Below are positions 1 through 7,517 of a DNA stretch of 64,000 nt, one piece after another; within the stretch, counting starts at the first letter, position 1; each line of letters begins with the position of its first letter. Below the pieces are notes generated by a model that saw nothing but the letters and a program-made list of their open reading frames with translations, had not been told where the DNA came from and did not search any database. The DNA is from Ollibium composti (GTDB lineage Bacteria > Pseudomonadota > Alphaproteobacteria > Rhizobiales > Rhizobiaceae), in NCBI RefSeq assembly GCF_004801285.1, contig NZ_SSNY01000007.1, forward strand, positions 62,001 to 126,000, written 5' to 3'. The translations under genes were made by a program, and so were the position numbers.

Positions 1-1044
1 TTGCGGCGGTTCGCCGATGGCGACGGCCACTGTGGTCGAGAGAAGGCCAGGGACCGTGGCGCCGAGGTCGACTTCGACCTGATGAGATCCGTTCGCCAGC
101 GTTGCGGCCGCCGTCAGCAGGCCGAGCGCGCTGGCGTCGACCGGCAGGCCCGCCGGTCGCTGGCCAAGCCCGAGGCGGCCGACCGAGCCGAGGTCGATGA
201 CCTTGCTGAGGGGGATTTTCGCATCGACCGCCGAGCGGGCCGCAATGGCCTGCAAGGCGAGCTTGCCTGCTTGGCCGACTCCGCCGGTATTGGCGAGCGC
301 CGTTGCGATCTGCCCGACCGTGGCCTTGGATTGCAGCACGTCCGCATAGGTCGCCGCCGTCAGGTGCTGTTGCACGGCAAGCGTGTCGAGAAAGGAGAGC
401 GCGCTGACATCGGCAGCGGCCAAGGCGTTGTAGTCCATGACGCTGAGCGAGAGGCTTCCGCCGATCAGGCCGCCAAGAAGGGCGTTGAGGATACCGCCGT
501 CGACCTTGGCCAGTCGCGATCCGACGGAAAATGCGGCTTGCGCCCGCGTGCTGGCGATGGCGGTGGTCGAGATCGTCGGCGCGTCCATGATGGCGGAGCC
601 GAAGAACAGGGTGCCCTTCTTGCGCAGCGTCACCTTCACCGCATTGTAAGGCTGGGCCTCCGGCACGAAGCGGCTGGCTGCCGCGACCGCCGGGTCTGGC
701 GTATAGTGGCCGCGCACGACAGTTGCCATCGGTATATCGTCCTTGGAGGCGCTCGCGGGCTGGCCGCTACTTGCGCCCTGCACGACCGCGGACGGCAAGC
801 CATTGTCCGCGAACGTCGCAAGCACGGCCCCTTCGGCATTGCCGATATTGGCGGCGGCGGTGATGGCGGCAATGTCGACCAGCGACTGTGCTGCCCGGCG
901 TTCGGTGTAGAGCGAGCCTTCGTCGACGGCGAAGGCTGCCAGGGTGATCGCCAGGGGAGCGGTGATCGCCGTCATGACGGCGAAGTTGGCGCGCCTGTCG
1001 CAAACGAACCGGCGGATATCCCGAAGGATCGAGTGCTGATGCAT
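1..1044 (-). CDS. TadG-like Flp pilus assembly protein (partial, 3' end outside window)
   Basis: The minus strand is open from an ATG at 1044 to the left edge (348 codons), and the C-terminus is missing. The N-terminus reads MHQHSILRDIRRFVCDRRAN, followed by one hydrophobic segment (about residues 22-40) and then AVDEGSLYTERRAAQSLVDI. This is the TadE/TadG pattern of a short basic cytoplasmic tail, one anchor and 'lysogenized-column' style AAQ/D residues. The rest is Ala/Ser/Thr-rich and probably periplasmic. The start ATG overlaps the stop of the upstream tadE-like gene (TGATG), so the two are translationally coupled. TadG-family proteins are pseudopilin-like partners in the Tad pilus machine. 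Family assignment is by pattern; the TadG identity rather than a generic TadE/G member is an inference. Confidence 0.75.
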   Translation of the reverse strand, partial: MHQHSILRDIRRFVCDRRANFAVMTAITAPLAITLAAFAVDEGSLYTERRAAQSLVDIAAITAAANIGNAEGAVLATFADNGLPSAVVQGASSGQPASASKDDIPMATVVRGHYTPDPAVAAASRFVPEAQPYNAVKVTLRKKGTLFFGSAIMDAPTISTTAIASTRAQAAFSVGSRLAKVDGGILNALLGGLIGGSLSLSVMDYNALAAADVSALSFLDTLAVQQHLTAATYADVLQSKATVGQIATALANTGGVGQAGKLALQAIAARSAVDAKIPLSKVIDLGSVGRLGLGQRPAGLPVDASALGLLTAAATLANGSHQVEVDLGATVPGLLSTTVAVAIGEPPQ

Positions 1045-1457
1045 CACAGGCCCCCGATGCGGATGGTCGAGCGCTTGGCGATCGTCGTGCCGGGCAAGGG
1101 CAGGCCGCTGAGCAGATTCCAGATCGGCAGGTTGCGCGCGTCGTATTGCACCGCGACGACGAATTGGTCGGCATCGGCTGCACTGTCCTGCGCGGTGACC
1201 GAGAGGTTGCCCGGGTCGATGAACGGATAGCCGGCGGCATTGCGCTGAACGAACGCCGTCACCAGCGATTGCCGTTCGCTCTGATCCAGGCCGGACAGTG
1301 CGGTCCGGGCGGCATCGGCGGCAATCTGCTGGACCGAATGGCTTGCTCCGAAATAGATTCCATATGCAACCATTCCGAGTAAAATCAGGATGAAAATCGG
1401 TGACAGTATGGCGAATTCGATGGCCGACGTGGCCGTCCTGTCGTTTCGGAAGCGCAT
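1044..1457 (-). CDS. TadE-like pilus assembly pseudopilin
   Basis: The protein is 137 residues from the ATG at 1457. It starts MRFRNDRTATSAIEFAILSP and continues into a single strongly hydrophobic helix, then ASHSVQQIAADAARTALSGL. This is the classic TadE core: an Arg-rich tail, Ala-Ile-Glu-Phe before the membrane helix, and a helix-rich periplasmic part. An in-frame ATG at 1490 would add 11 residues; I prefer 1457 because TadE proteins normally begin just before the basic RxxR stretch. No strong Shine-Dalgarno sequence precedes either start. It is coupled to the downstream tadG-like gene by a TGATG overlap. Its role would be in assembly of Flp/Tad adhesive pili at the inner membrane. Confidence 0.8.
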   Translation of the reverse strand: MRFRNDRTATSAIEFAILSPIFILILLGMVAYGIYFGASHSVQQIAADAARTALSGLDQSERQSLVTAFVQRNAAGYPFIDPGNLSVTAQDSAADADQFVVAVQYDARNLPIWNLLSGLPLPGTTIAKRSTIRIGGL

Positions 1458-1778
1458 GAAACTGGAGCGGTAAAGAAAGGGATTGTGCATAATATCAGGA
1501 TGCGCCGGTGGCGTGTTGGAAGGCTGAACCGGGAATGCAACCTGGAATTGATTTTGAGTTGTATCGATAAGGTTGTGAGAAAGAACCAAGGCGGATGGAG
1601 GTGAGCTTGCCTTGCGTCAACTAACGAGGCTGTTGAAATAAGATTTCGTCGTGTCTAGTGTCCTGACACCAGCCGCGGCCAGGGACCGACGGCTCGCCAA
1701 CGAAACCGGGTGAACCGGTTCGGGGCGTCAACACTCGCAAGGCGTGTTTGAGGGGCGCACGCCGTTAGGGAGAACTTT
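1458..1778. promoter_or_regulatory. Divergent intergenic region between the tad genes and the peptide transporter
   Basis: This 321-bp gap separates tadE (minus) from the oppA-like gene (plus) and must hold both promoters. A good Shine-Dalgarno sequence (AGGGAGAA, 1766-1773) precedes the oppA ATG. A short inverted repeat TGTC-CT-GACA lies near 1659-1668. I see no hexamer pair convincing enough to call a promoter, and no small gene. Confidence 0.4.
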
Positions 1779-3371
1779 ATGCTGAAGACAATGCTCAAGG
1801 CGACCGTATTCGCCGCTACTCTGGCTGTTTCGGCCGGCGCGTTCCAGGCGCCGGCTTTCGCCGATGTGGTCTACAATCGCGGCAGTGCCGCCGAGCCCGA
1901 ATCGCTCGACCCGCACAAGACCTCGACCATCTATGAAGCCAACGTCCTGCGCGACCTGTTTCAGGGTCTCGTCATGCAGGACGAGAAGGCGAACGTCATT
2001 CCCGGCGCCGCCGAAAGCTGGACGGTTTCGGACGACGGTACAGTCTACACCTTCAAGCTGCGCAAGGACGGCATGTGGTCGGACGGCAGCCCCGTGACGG
2101 CGGAAGATTTCGTCTATGCTTTCCACCGGCTGGAAGATCCGGCGACCGGCGCCGAGTACGCTTCCATGCTCTACCCGATAAAGGGTGCCGAGGAGGTCAA
2201 CACCAAGAAGGGCAAACCCGAGGATATGGGCGTCAAGGCGATCGACGCCACGACGCTGGAAGTCACGCTCAAGGCGCCGACGCCCTATTTCCTCGAAATG
2301 CTGACCCACCAGGCGACCTATCCGGTCAGCAAGGCCTCCATCGACAAGCTCGGCGCCGATTGGGTCAAGGCTGGCAAGCTGGTTTCAAACGGCGCCTATA
2401 CACTGGCCGAGTGGGTGCCGAACGACCACATCAAGCTGGTCAAGAACCCGAAGTTCTGGGATGCGGACACCGTCAAGATCGACACGGTGAACTACATCCC
2501 GACCGAGGATCGTGCCTCGGCGATCAAGCGCTTCGAGGCCGGCGAACTTGACAGCTACGACGACCTGCCGACCGAGCAGCTGGCGGACCTCCAGGCCAAG
2601 TTCGGCGACCAGATCAAGGTCGGCCCCTATCTCGGCACCTATTACTACGCCATCAAGACCGACAAGGCGCCGTGGGACAATGTCGAGCTGCGCAACGCCA
2701 TCTCCATGGCCATCGACCGCGACTTCCTCGCCGAGAAGGTCTGGCAGAATTCCATGCTGCCCGGCTATTCCATGGTTCCGCCCGGTATCGAAGGCTACAC
2801 GCCGGCGTTGGCCAAATACGCCGACATGCCGCAGATCGACCGTGAGGACGAGGCCAAGAAGATTCTCGAGAAGCTCGGCTACACGCCCGAGCATCCGCTG
2901 AAGATGGAGATCCGCTACAACACCTCGGAGAACCACAAGAACACCGCCGTGGCCATCCAGGAGCAGTTGAAGCCGCTCGGCGTCGAGGTGACGTTGCTCA
3001 ACACCGACACCAAGACGCACTACAGCTTCCTGGAGCAGAAGGGCAACTACGACGTCGCCCGCGCCGGCTGGATCGCCGACTACAAGGACCCCGAGACCTT
3101 CCTCGGCATTTCGCGCAAGGCCAGCGGCAACAACTACTCCGACTTCGACAACGCTGACTTCGAGAAGGCCATGGACAAGGCCGCCGCTGCCGGCGGCAAT
3201 CCGCAGGAGCGCATGAAGGACCTCTCCGAGGCCGAGCGTGTGCTGGTCGACAATGTCGGCAACATCCCGCTTCTCTACTACAGCTACCACGACATCGTTT
3301 CGCCGAAGCTGCACGGCTTCGTCGACAACGTGATGGACGTCCATCCGTCCCGCTTCATCAGCAAGGACTGA
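1779..3371 (+). CDS. oppA: Periplasmic oligopeptide-binding protein of an ABC transporter
   Basis: A 530-residue protein with a Sec signal peptide (MLKTMLKATVFAATLAVSAG..., probable cleavage after AFA near residue 28). The mature part begins with the family 5 solute-binding signature YNRGSAAEPESLDPHK and later has FKLRKDGMWSDGSPVTAEDF and YSMVPPGIEGY, typical of OppA/MppA-type peptide receptors. It would capture oligopeptides in the periplasm and deliver them to the permease encoded just downstream. The start is supported by AGGGAGAA five bases before the ATG. It is followed by a hairpin (3381-3409) and then by the two permease genes and the double ATPase on the same strand. The exact substrate (oligopeptide, murein tripeptide or other) cannot be read from the sequence. 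Confidence 0.9.
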   Translation: MLKTMLKATVFAATLAVSAGAFQAPAFADVVYNRGSAAEPESLDPHKTSTIYEANVLRDLFQGLVMQDEKANVIPGAAESWTVSDDGTVYTFKLRKDGMWSDGSPVTAEDFVYAFHRLEDPATGAEYASMLYPIKGAEEVNTKKGKPEDMGVKAIDATTLEVTLKAPTPYFLEMLTHQATYPVSKASIDKLGADWVKAGKLVSNGAYTLAEWVPNDHIKLVKNPKFWDADTVKIDTVNYIPTEDRASAIKRFEAGELDSYDDLPTEQLADLQAKFGDQIKVGPYLGTYYYAIKTDKAPWDNVELRNAISMAIDRDFLAEKVWQNSMLPGYSMVPPGIEGYTPALAKYADMPQIDREDEAKKILEKLGYTPEHPLKMEIRYNTSENHKNTAVAIQEQLKPLGVEVTLLNTDTKTHYSFLEQKGNYDVARAGWIADYKDPETFLGISRKASGNNYSDFDNADFEKAMDKAAAAGGNPQERMKDLSEAERVLVDNVGNIPLLYYSYHDIVSPKLHGFVDNVMDVHPSRFISKD

Positions 3372-3380
3372 TTTAGTCAG

Positions 3381-3409
3381 CCGCCGTTCCCAAGTCGGGA
3401 GCGGCGGCC
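3381..3409 (+). promoter_or_regulatory. Intercistronic hairpin between oppA and oppB
   Basis: GCCGCCGTTCCC (3381-3392) pairs with GGGAGCGGCGGC (3398-3409) around a 5-base loop, with one G-U pair. No T-run follows, so it is a poor intrinsic terminator. Such hairpins commonly stabilise the binding-protein part of the mRNA so that it outnumbers the permease; that role is inferred here. Confidence 0.6.
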
Positions 3410-3433
3410 CCTTGCTCAAGCGGGGAGGGGACG

Positions 3434-4357
3434 GTGCTTCTCTACGTGTTCCGGCGGTTGCTGACCGCCATACCGACGCTGTTCGTCATCGTGACACTGG
3501 CGTTCTTCCTGATCAGGGTCGCGCCCGGCGGCCCGTTCAACCAGGAGCGGGGCCTGAGCCCCGAGATCAAGGCCAACCTGGAAGCCCAGTTCGGCCTCAA
3601 CGATCCGCTCTGGGTGCAATATCTCCACTACCTGAAGAACCTGGCGCACGGCGATTTCGGCCCGAGCTACAACCTGCCCGATTTCACCGTCGGCGAACTT
3701 TTCGCCAAGGGCCTGCCGATCTCGGTTCAGCTCGGTGCGTCCGCGCTCGTCCTTGCTTTGCTGCTCGGTTCGCTGCTCGGCACCGTGGCGGCGCTGAACC
3801 AGAACAAGGCGGGCGACTATTCGGTGATCGCGCTGGCCACCGCCGGTTCCACCATCCCCACCTTCGTCATCGCGCCGATCATCCAGCTCGTCTTCGGCCT
3901 GACATGGAGGCTGTTGCCGATCGGCGGCTGGGGAGACGGGGCGTTCGTCAACAAGATCGGACCGGTGCTCACGCTCGCCTTGCCGCAGATCGCCATCGTC
4001 GCGCGCCTGATGCGCGGCTCGATGATCGAATCGCTGCACTCGCACCATATCCGCACCGCCCGCGCGCTCGGCCTTTCCGACTGGTCGGTGGTCGTCAAGC
4101 ACGCGCTGCGCGGCGCCGTCCTGCCGATCGTCTCCTTCACCGGCCCGGCCGCCGCGGCACTTCTGACCGGCTCCATCATCGTCGAGACGATCTTCGCCAT
4201 TCCCGGCGTCGGGCGCTATTTCGTCGATGCAGCGCTGAACCGCGACTACACGCTGGTGATGGGCACGGTGGTAGTGATCGCCATCTTCACCATCGTCTTC
4301 AACCTCATCGTCGACATCATGTATGCCGTGGTCGATCCGAGGGTGCGCTATGACTGA
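3434..4357 (+). CDS. oppB: Peptide ABC transporter permease (OppB type)
   Basis: 307 residues from a GTG start, preceded by GGGGAGGGG. The N-terminus LYVFRRLLTAIPTLFVIVTL is the usual first membrane helix of OppB/DppB permeases. It is followed by the conserved periplasmic motif APGGPFNQERGLSPEIKANL and further helices. The cytoplasmic EAA loop is visible as RTARALGLSDWSVVVKHALR, which contacts the ATPase. The protein forms half of the membrane channel with the product of the next gene. Its 3' end overlaps the next start by 8 bp, so the two are co-translated. Confidence 0.9.
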   Translation: MLLYVFRRLLTAIPTLFVIVTLAFFLIRVAPGGPFNQERGLSPEIKANLEAQFGLNDPLWVQYLHYLKNLAHGDFGPSYNLPDFTVGELFAKGLPISVQLGASALVLALLLGSLLGTVAALNQNKAGDYSVIALATAGSTIPTFVIAPIIQLVFGLTWRLLPIGGWGDGAFVNKIGPVLTLALPQIAIVARLMRGSMIESLHSHHIRTARALGLSDWSVVVKHALRGAVLPIVSFTGPAAAALLTGSIIVETIFAIPGVGRYFVDAALNRDYTLVMGTVVVIAIFTIVFNLIVDIMYAVVDPRVRYD

Positions 4358-5474
4358 GGTCGCCGCCGCCGCTCCCGCCGCCATCGTCGGCCGATCGCTC
4401 TGGGGCGATGCCTGGGCGCGCCTGAAGGCGAACCGCGCCGCCATGGTCAGCCTGTGCTATCTCATCCTGATGGCGATCGTGTGCATAGCCGGCCCCTGGT
4501 TCGTGCCGCACAACTACACCACCATCTATTCCGACTATGTGCGAACGCCGCCGAGCTTCTCCGCCTATCCGAAGGCGGAGATGGTGCAGGGTGCGCTGGA
4601 CGACGTGCTGAAGCGCATGCGCGTCGATCTGAAGGATTGGAAGCTGGAGGACAGCCGCGCCGTCGTCACCGTCACCGCGACCCGGCCGATCGATGAGCGC
4701 TATCTGCGCTACATCGACCGCTCCGACACCTTCGACGACGCCAAGGTGGAAGCTAAATCGAATGACGGGCTGGAAATGACGTTCAGCGCCGCCGTCAGGC
4801 AGCAGTATTTCTTCTTCGGCACCGACAATGTCGGCCGCGACCTGCTGTCCCGCACCTTGATGGCGGGACGCATATCGCTGTCGATCGGCCTGCTCGCCGG
4901 CGTCGTCGCCGTCGTCATCGGCGTGCTTTACGGCTCGACTGCCGGCTTCATCGGCGGCAAGGTCGACGAGGTGATGATGCGCATCGTCGACGTGCTCTAT
5001 TCGCTGCCCTTCATCTTCTTCGTCATCATGCTGGTCGTCTTCTTCGGACGAAACTTCGTGCTGATGTTCCTCGCCGTCGGCGCGGTTCTGTGGCTCGATA
5101 TGGCGCGCATCGTGCGTGGGCAGGCGCTGTCGATCCGAAGGCAGGAATATGTCCAGGCAGCCGAGGCGCTGGGCGTCGGCGCGCGCGGCATCCTTTCGCG
5201 CCATGTCATCCCCAACCTGCTCGGCCCGGTGGTGATCTACATGACGCTGCTGGTGCCGCAGGTCATCATCCTGGAAAGCTTCCTGTCGTTCCTCGGCCTC
5301 GGCGTGCAGGAACCGATGACGAGCTGGGGCGTGCTGATCTCGACGGGTGCCAAGAACATCGGCACCGCCAACTGGCTGCTTCTGTTCCCGGCCTTCTTCC
5401 TCGTCTCGACGCTGTTCGCGCTGAACTTTGTCGGCGACGGCCTGCGCGACGCCCTCGACCCGAAGGATCGCTGA
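4350..5474 (+). CDS. oppC: Peptide ABC transporter permease (OppC type)
   Basis: 374 residues from ATG 4350 (MTEVAAAAPAAIVGRSLWGD). An in-frame ATG at 4323 lies inside oppB and is rejected. One helix near residues 30-50 is followed by an unusually long periplasmic insertion of about 110 residues, then FGTDNVGRDLLSRTLMAGRISL, the standard OppC entry into the permease core. The EAA loop is YVQAAEALGVGARGILSRHV. The insertion between helices 1 and 2 is larger than in DppC and resembles YejE/OppC-like variants of alphaproteobacteria. It pairs with the OppB-type permease to form the pore. Confidence 0.9.
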   Translation: MTEVAAAAPAAIVGRSLWGDAWARLKANRAAMVSLCYLILMAIVCIAGPWFVPHNYTTIYSDYVRTPPSFSAYPKAEMVQGALDDVLKRMRVDLKDWKLEDSRAVVTVTATRPIDERYLRYIDRSDTFDDAKVEAKSNDGLEMTFSAAVRQQYFFFGTDNVGRDLLSRTLMAGRISLSIGLLAGVVAVVIGVLYGSTAGFIGGKVDEVMMRIVDVLYSLPFIFFVIMLVVFFGRNFVLMFLAVGAVLWLDMARIVRGQALSIRRQEYVQAAEALGVGARGILSRHVIPNLLGPVVIYMTLLVPQVIILESFLSFLGLGVQEPMTSWGVLISTGAKNIGTANWLLLFPAFFLVSTLFALNFVGDGLRDALDPKDR

Positions 5475-5475
5475 G

Positions 5476-7095
5476 ATGACGGGACGCGAAACGATCCTCG
5501 ATGTCCGCGGCCTCCGGGTCCGCTTCCGTACCCTCGACGGAACGGTCGAGGCGGTGAAGGGCATCGACATCCATGTCGGCGCCGGCGAGACCGTCGCCGT
5601 CGTCGGCGAATCCGGCTCGGGCAAGAGCCAGACCATGATGGCCGCCATGCGCCTTCTCGCCTCCAACGGCGAAGCCAGCGGCACGGTCGACTATCGCGGC
5701 CGCAATCTCCTGGAACTCGGCAAGTCCGATCTCAACAAGGTGCGCGGCTCGAAGATCAGCATGATCTTCCAGGAGCCGATGACCTCGCTCGATCCGCTCT
5801 ACACCATCGGCAATCAGCTTATCGAGCCGATCCGCCGCCATCGCGGGCTGGGCGCCGCCGAGGCGCGCAAGGAAGCGCTCAAGCTTCTGCGCCTGGTCCG
5901 TATTCCCGACCCGGAACGGCGGATGAAATCCTATCCCTACGAAATGTCCGGCGGTCAGCGGCAGCGCGTCATGATCGCGATGGCGCTTGCCAACGACCCC
6001 GATATCCTGATCGCCGACGAGCCGACGACCGCGCTCGACGTCACCATCCAGGGCGAAATCCTGACCCTGCTGGCGGAACTGCAGCAGAAGCTTGGCATGG
6101 CGATCGTCTTCATCACCCACGATCTCGGCATCGTGCGCCGCTTCGCCGACCGCGTCTATGTCATGCGCTCCGGCGAGGTGGTGGAAGAGGGGGAAACCGA
6201 GGCACTGTTTTCAGCACCCCAGCACGACTACACCAAGATGCTTCTTGCGGCCGAACCGACGGGCAGCAAGGATCCGCCACCGCCCAATGCGCCGGTGCTT
6301 CTGGAAGGCCGCAACGTCGAGGTGACGTTCAGGATCGGCGGGGGCTTCCTGGCCGGCGAGCCGATGCTGCTCAGGGCCGTCGACCGCATCTCGGTGCGAC
6401 TGAAGCGCCGACAGACCATCGGTATCGTCGGGGAGTCGGGCTCGGGCAAATCGACCCTTGGCCGTGCTCTGCTCAGGCTGCTGCCGAGTGACGGCGTCAT
6501 CCGCTTCGACGACAAGGATATTTCCCATGCCGACCGGCAGGCGATGCGGCCGCTGCGGCGCGAACTGCAACTGGTCTTCCAGGACCCGTTCGGTTCGCTG
6601 TCGCCGCGCATGACAGTCGGTCAGGTCGTCACCGAAGGCCTGCTGGTCCACGAGCCTGAGCTTTCAGGCAGGCAGCGCGACCAGCGGGCTGTTGAAGCCT
6701 TGCGCGAGGTTGGAATCGATCCCAATGCCCGCAATCGCTACCCACACGAGTTTTCGGGCGGCCAGCGCCAGCGCATCGCCATCGCGCGCGCCATGATCCT
6801 GAAGCCCAAGGTGGTGGTGCTCGACGAGCCGACCTCGGCGCTCGACCGCTCGGTGCAGAAGCAGATCGTCGACCTGCTGCGCCAGCTTCAGGCGGAGCAC
6901 GATCTGTCCTATCTGTTCATCAGTCACGATCTCTCGGTGGTGCGCGCCATGGCCGACTACATCATCGTCATGCGGCAGGGAAAGATCGTCGAGGAAGGGC
7001 CGACGGAGGCGATCTTCGACCATCCGCAGGACACCTACACGCAGACCTTGATGGCCGCGGCCATCGACTCGACGCGCTTTCGCGCCAGCGCGTGA
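5476..7095 (+). CDS. Fused double ATP-binding protein of the peptide ABC transporter (OppD-OppF)
   Basis: 539 residues from ATG 5476, one base after the oppC stop. An upstream in-frame ATG at 5428 would lie inside oppC. The protein has two complete nucleotide-binding domains. The first has Walker A GESGSGKS (about 44-51), signature MSGGQRQR and Walker [13 protein letters not shown]. The second has Walker [10 protein letters not shown] (about 318-326), FSGGQRQR and [11 protein letters not shown]. Both are of the OppD/OppF family, as in YejF and GsiA, so one polypeptide supplies the two ATPases that normally come from separate genes. It powers the OppB/OppC channel and closes the operon. Confidence 0.92.
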   Translation: MTGRETILDVRGLRVRFRTLDGTVEAVKGIDIHVGAGETVAVVGESGSGKSQTMMAAMRLLASNGEASGTVDYRGRNLLELGKSDLNKVRGSKISMIFQEPMTSLDPLYTIGNQLIEPIRRHRGLGAAEARKEALKLLRLVRIPDPERRMKSYPYEMSGGQRQRVMIAMALANDPDILIADEPTTALDVTIQGEILTLLAELQQKLGMAIVFITHDLGIVRRFADRVYVMRSGEVVEEGETEALFSAPQHDYTKMLLAAEPTGSKDPPPPNAPVLLEGRNVEVTFRIGGGFLAGEPMLLRAVDRISVRLKRRQTIGIVGESGSGKSTLGRALLRLLPSDGVIRFDDKDISHADRQAMRPLRRELQLVFQDPFGSLSPRMTVGQVVTEGLLVHEPELSGRQRDQRAVEALREVGIDPNARNRYPHEFSGGQRQRIAIARAMILKPKVVVLDEPTSALDRSVQKQIVDLLRQLQAEHDLSYLFISHDLSVVRAMADYIIVMRQGKIVEEGPTEAIFDHPQDTYTQTLMAAAIDSTRFRASA

Positions 7096-7111
7096 AGGCA
7101 AGGTTTCGCAT

Positions 7112-7131
7112 GGACGCGTGACACGTCACGC
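7112..7131 (+). terminator. Perfect inverted repeat after the peptide transporter operon (candidate terminator)
   Basis: ACGCGTGAC (7112-7120) and GTCACGCGT (7123-7131) form a perfect 9-bp inverted repeat with a 2-base centre, 16 bp after the operon stop. The sequence after it (TCCGCATTCCTTTCTC) is only weakly T-rich. It could be a terminator or a protein-binding palindrome. Confidence 0.45.
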
Positions 7132-7178
7132 GTTCCGCATTCCTTTCTCAGGAAGGCGTTTTAACGCGCTGACCTGTC

Positions 7179-7204
7179 AAAGAAAAAGCCGCCTCAAGGG
7201 CGGC
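7179..7204 (-). terminator. Intrinsic terminator of tRNA-Pro
   Basis: Read on the minus strand, GCCGCC (7204-7199), loop CTTGA, GGCGGC (7193-7188) is followed by TTTTTCTTT (7187-7179). This is a textbook rho-independent terminator 8 bp beyond the encoded CCA end of the tRNA. Confidence 0.85.
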
Positions 7205-7212
7205 CTTCAGTC

Positions 7213-7289
7213 TGGTCGGAGTGGCAGGATTTGAACCTGCGACCCCCTCGTCCCGAACGAGGTGCGCTACCAGACTGCGCTACACTCCG
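7213..7289 (-). tRNA. tRNA-Pro (anticodon CGG)
   Basis: The 77-nt minus-strand sequence starts CGGAGTG and ends CACTCCG-A-CCA, giving a perfect 7-bp acceptor stem, discriminator A and a genomically encoded CCA. The anticodon stem is CCTCG/CGAGG with loop TTCGGGA, so positions 34-36 read CGG, decoding CCG proline codons. The T-arm is GCAGG-TTCAAAT-CCTGC. No integrase or element abuts its 3' end, so there is no sign that it serves as an integration site here. Confidence 0.97.
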
Positions 7290-7387
7290 TGGCCAGACGG
7301 CGGGCTTATAGCTGCCGTGCTGCTTTCCTGCAAGCACCAATGGCGACGATCATGGCGCAATTTGCGGCTTGCGTTGCAACCCTAACG

Positions 7388-7413
7388 GAAGATGAAGGTC
7401 ATTCTTCATCTTC
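7388..7413. repeat. Perfect 10-bp hairpin upstream of the guanylyltransferase gene
   Basis: GAAGATGAAG (7388-7397) and CTTCATCTTC (7404-7413) form a perfect stem with a 6-base loop, about 105 bp before the ATG at 7518. No T-run follows on either strand. It may form in the mRNA leader or be an operator; the function is unknown. Confidence 0.4.
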
Positions 7414-7517
7414 GGCTCTTCCGCTTCTGTCGTGGAGCGATATGGTCGGTCAGTCGGCTCTGGCGATGAGATTCGCTTTGCCGATCCGTATGGGCTACGG
7501 GGTGGGGTGGCAGTGGA

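Noticed and set aside
1-1230. Open frame on the plus strand from the left edge
   Set aside because: The minus strand here encodes TadG- and TadE-like proteins with clear anchors, and the plus frame shows only shadow composition.
7213-7289. tRNA-Pro as an integration (att) site for a genomic island
   Set aside because: There is no integrase, no flanking direct repeat of the tRNA end, and housekeeping-type genes lie on both sides.
7388-7413. Perfect hairpin as a transcription terminator
   Set aside because: No T-run follows on either strand and no gene ends immediately upstream, so it is listed only as a repeat of unknown role.
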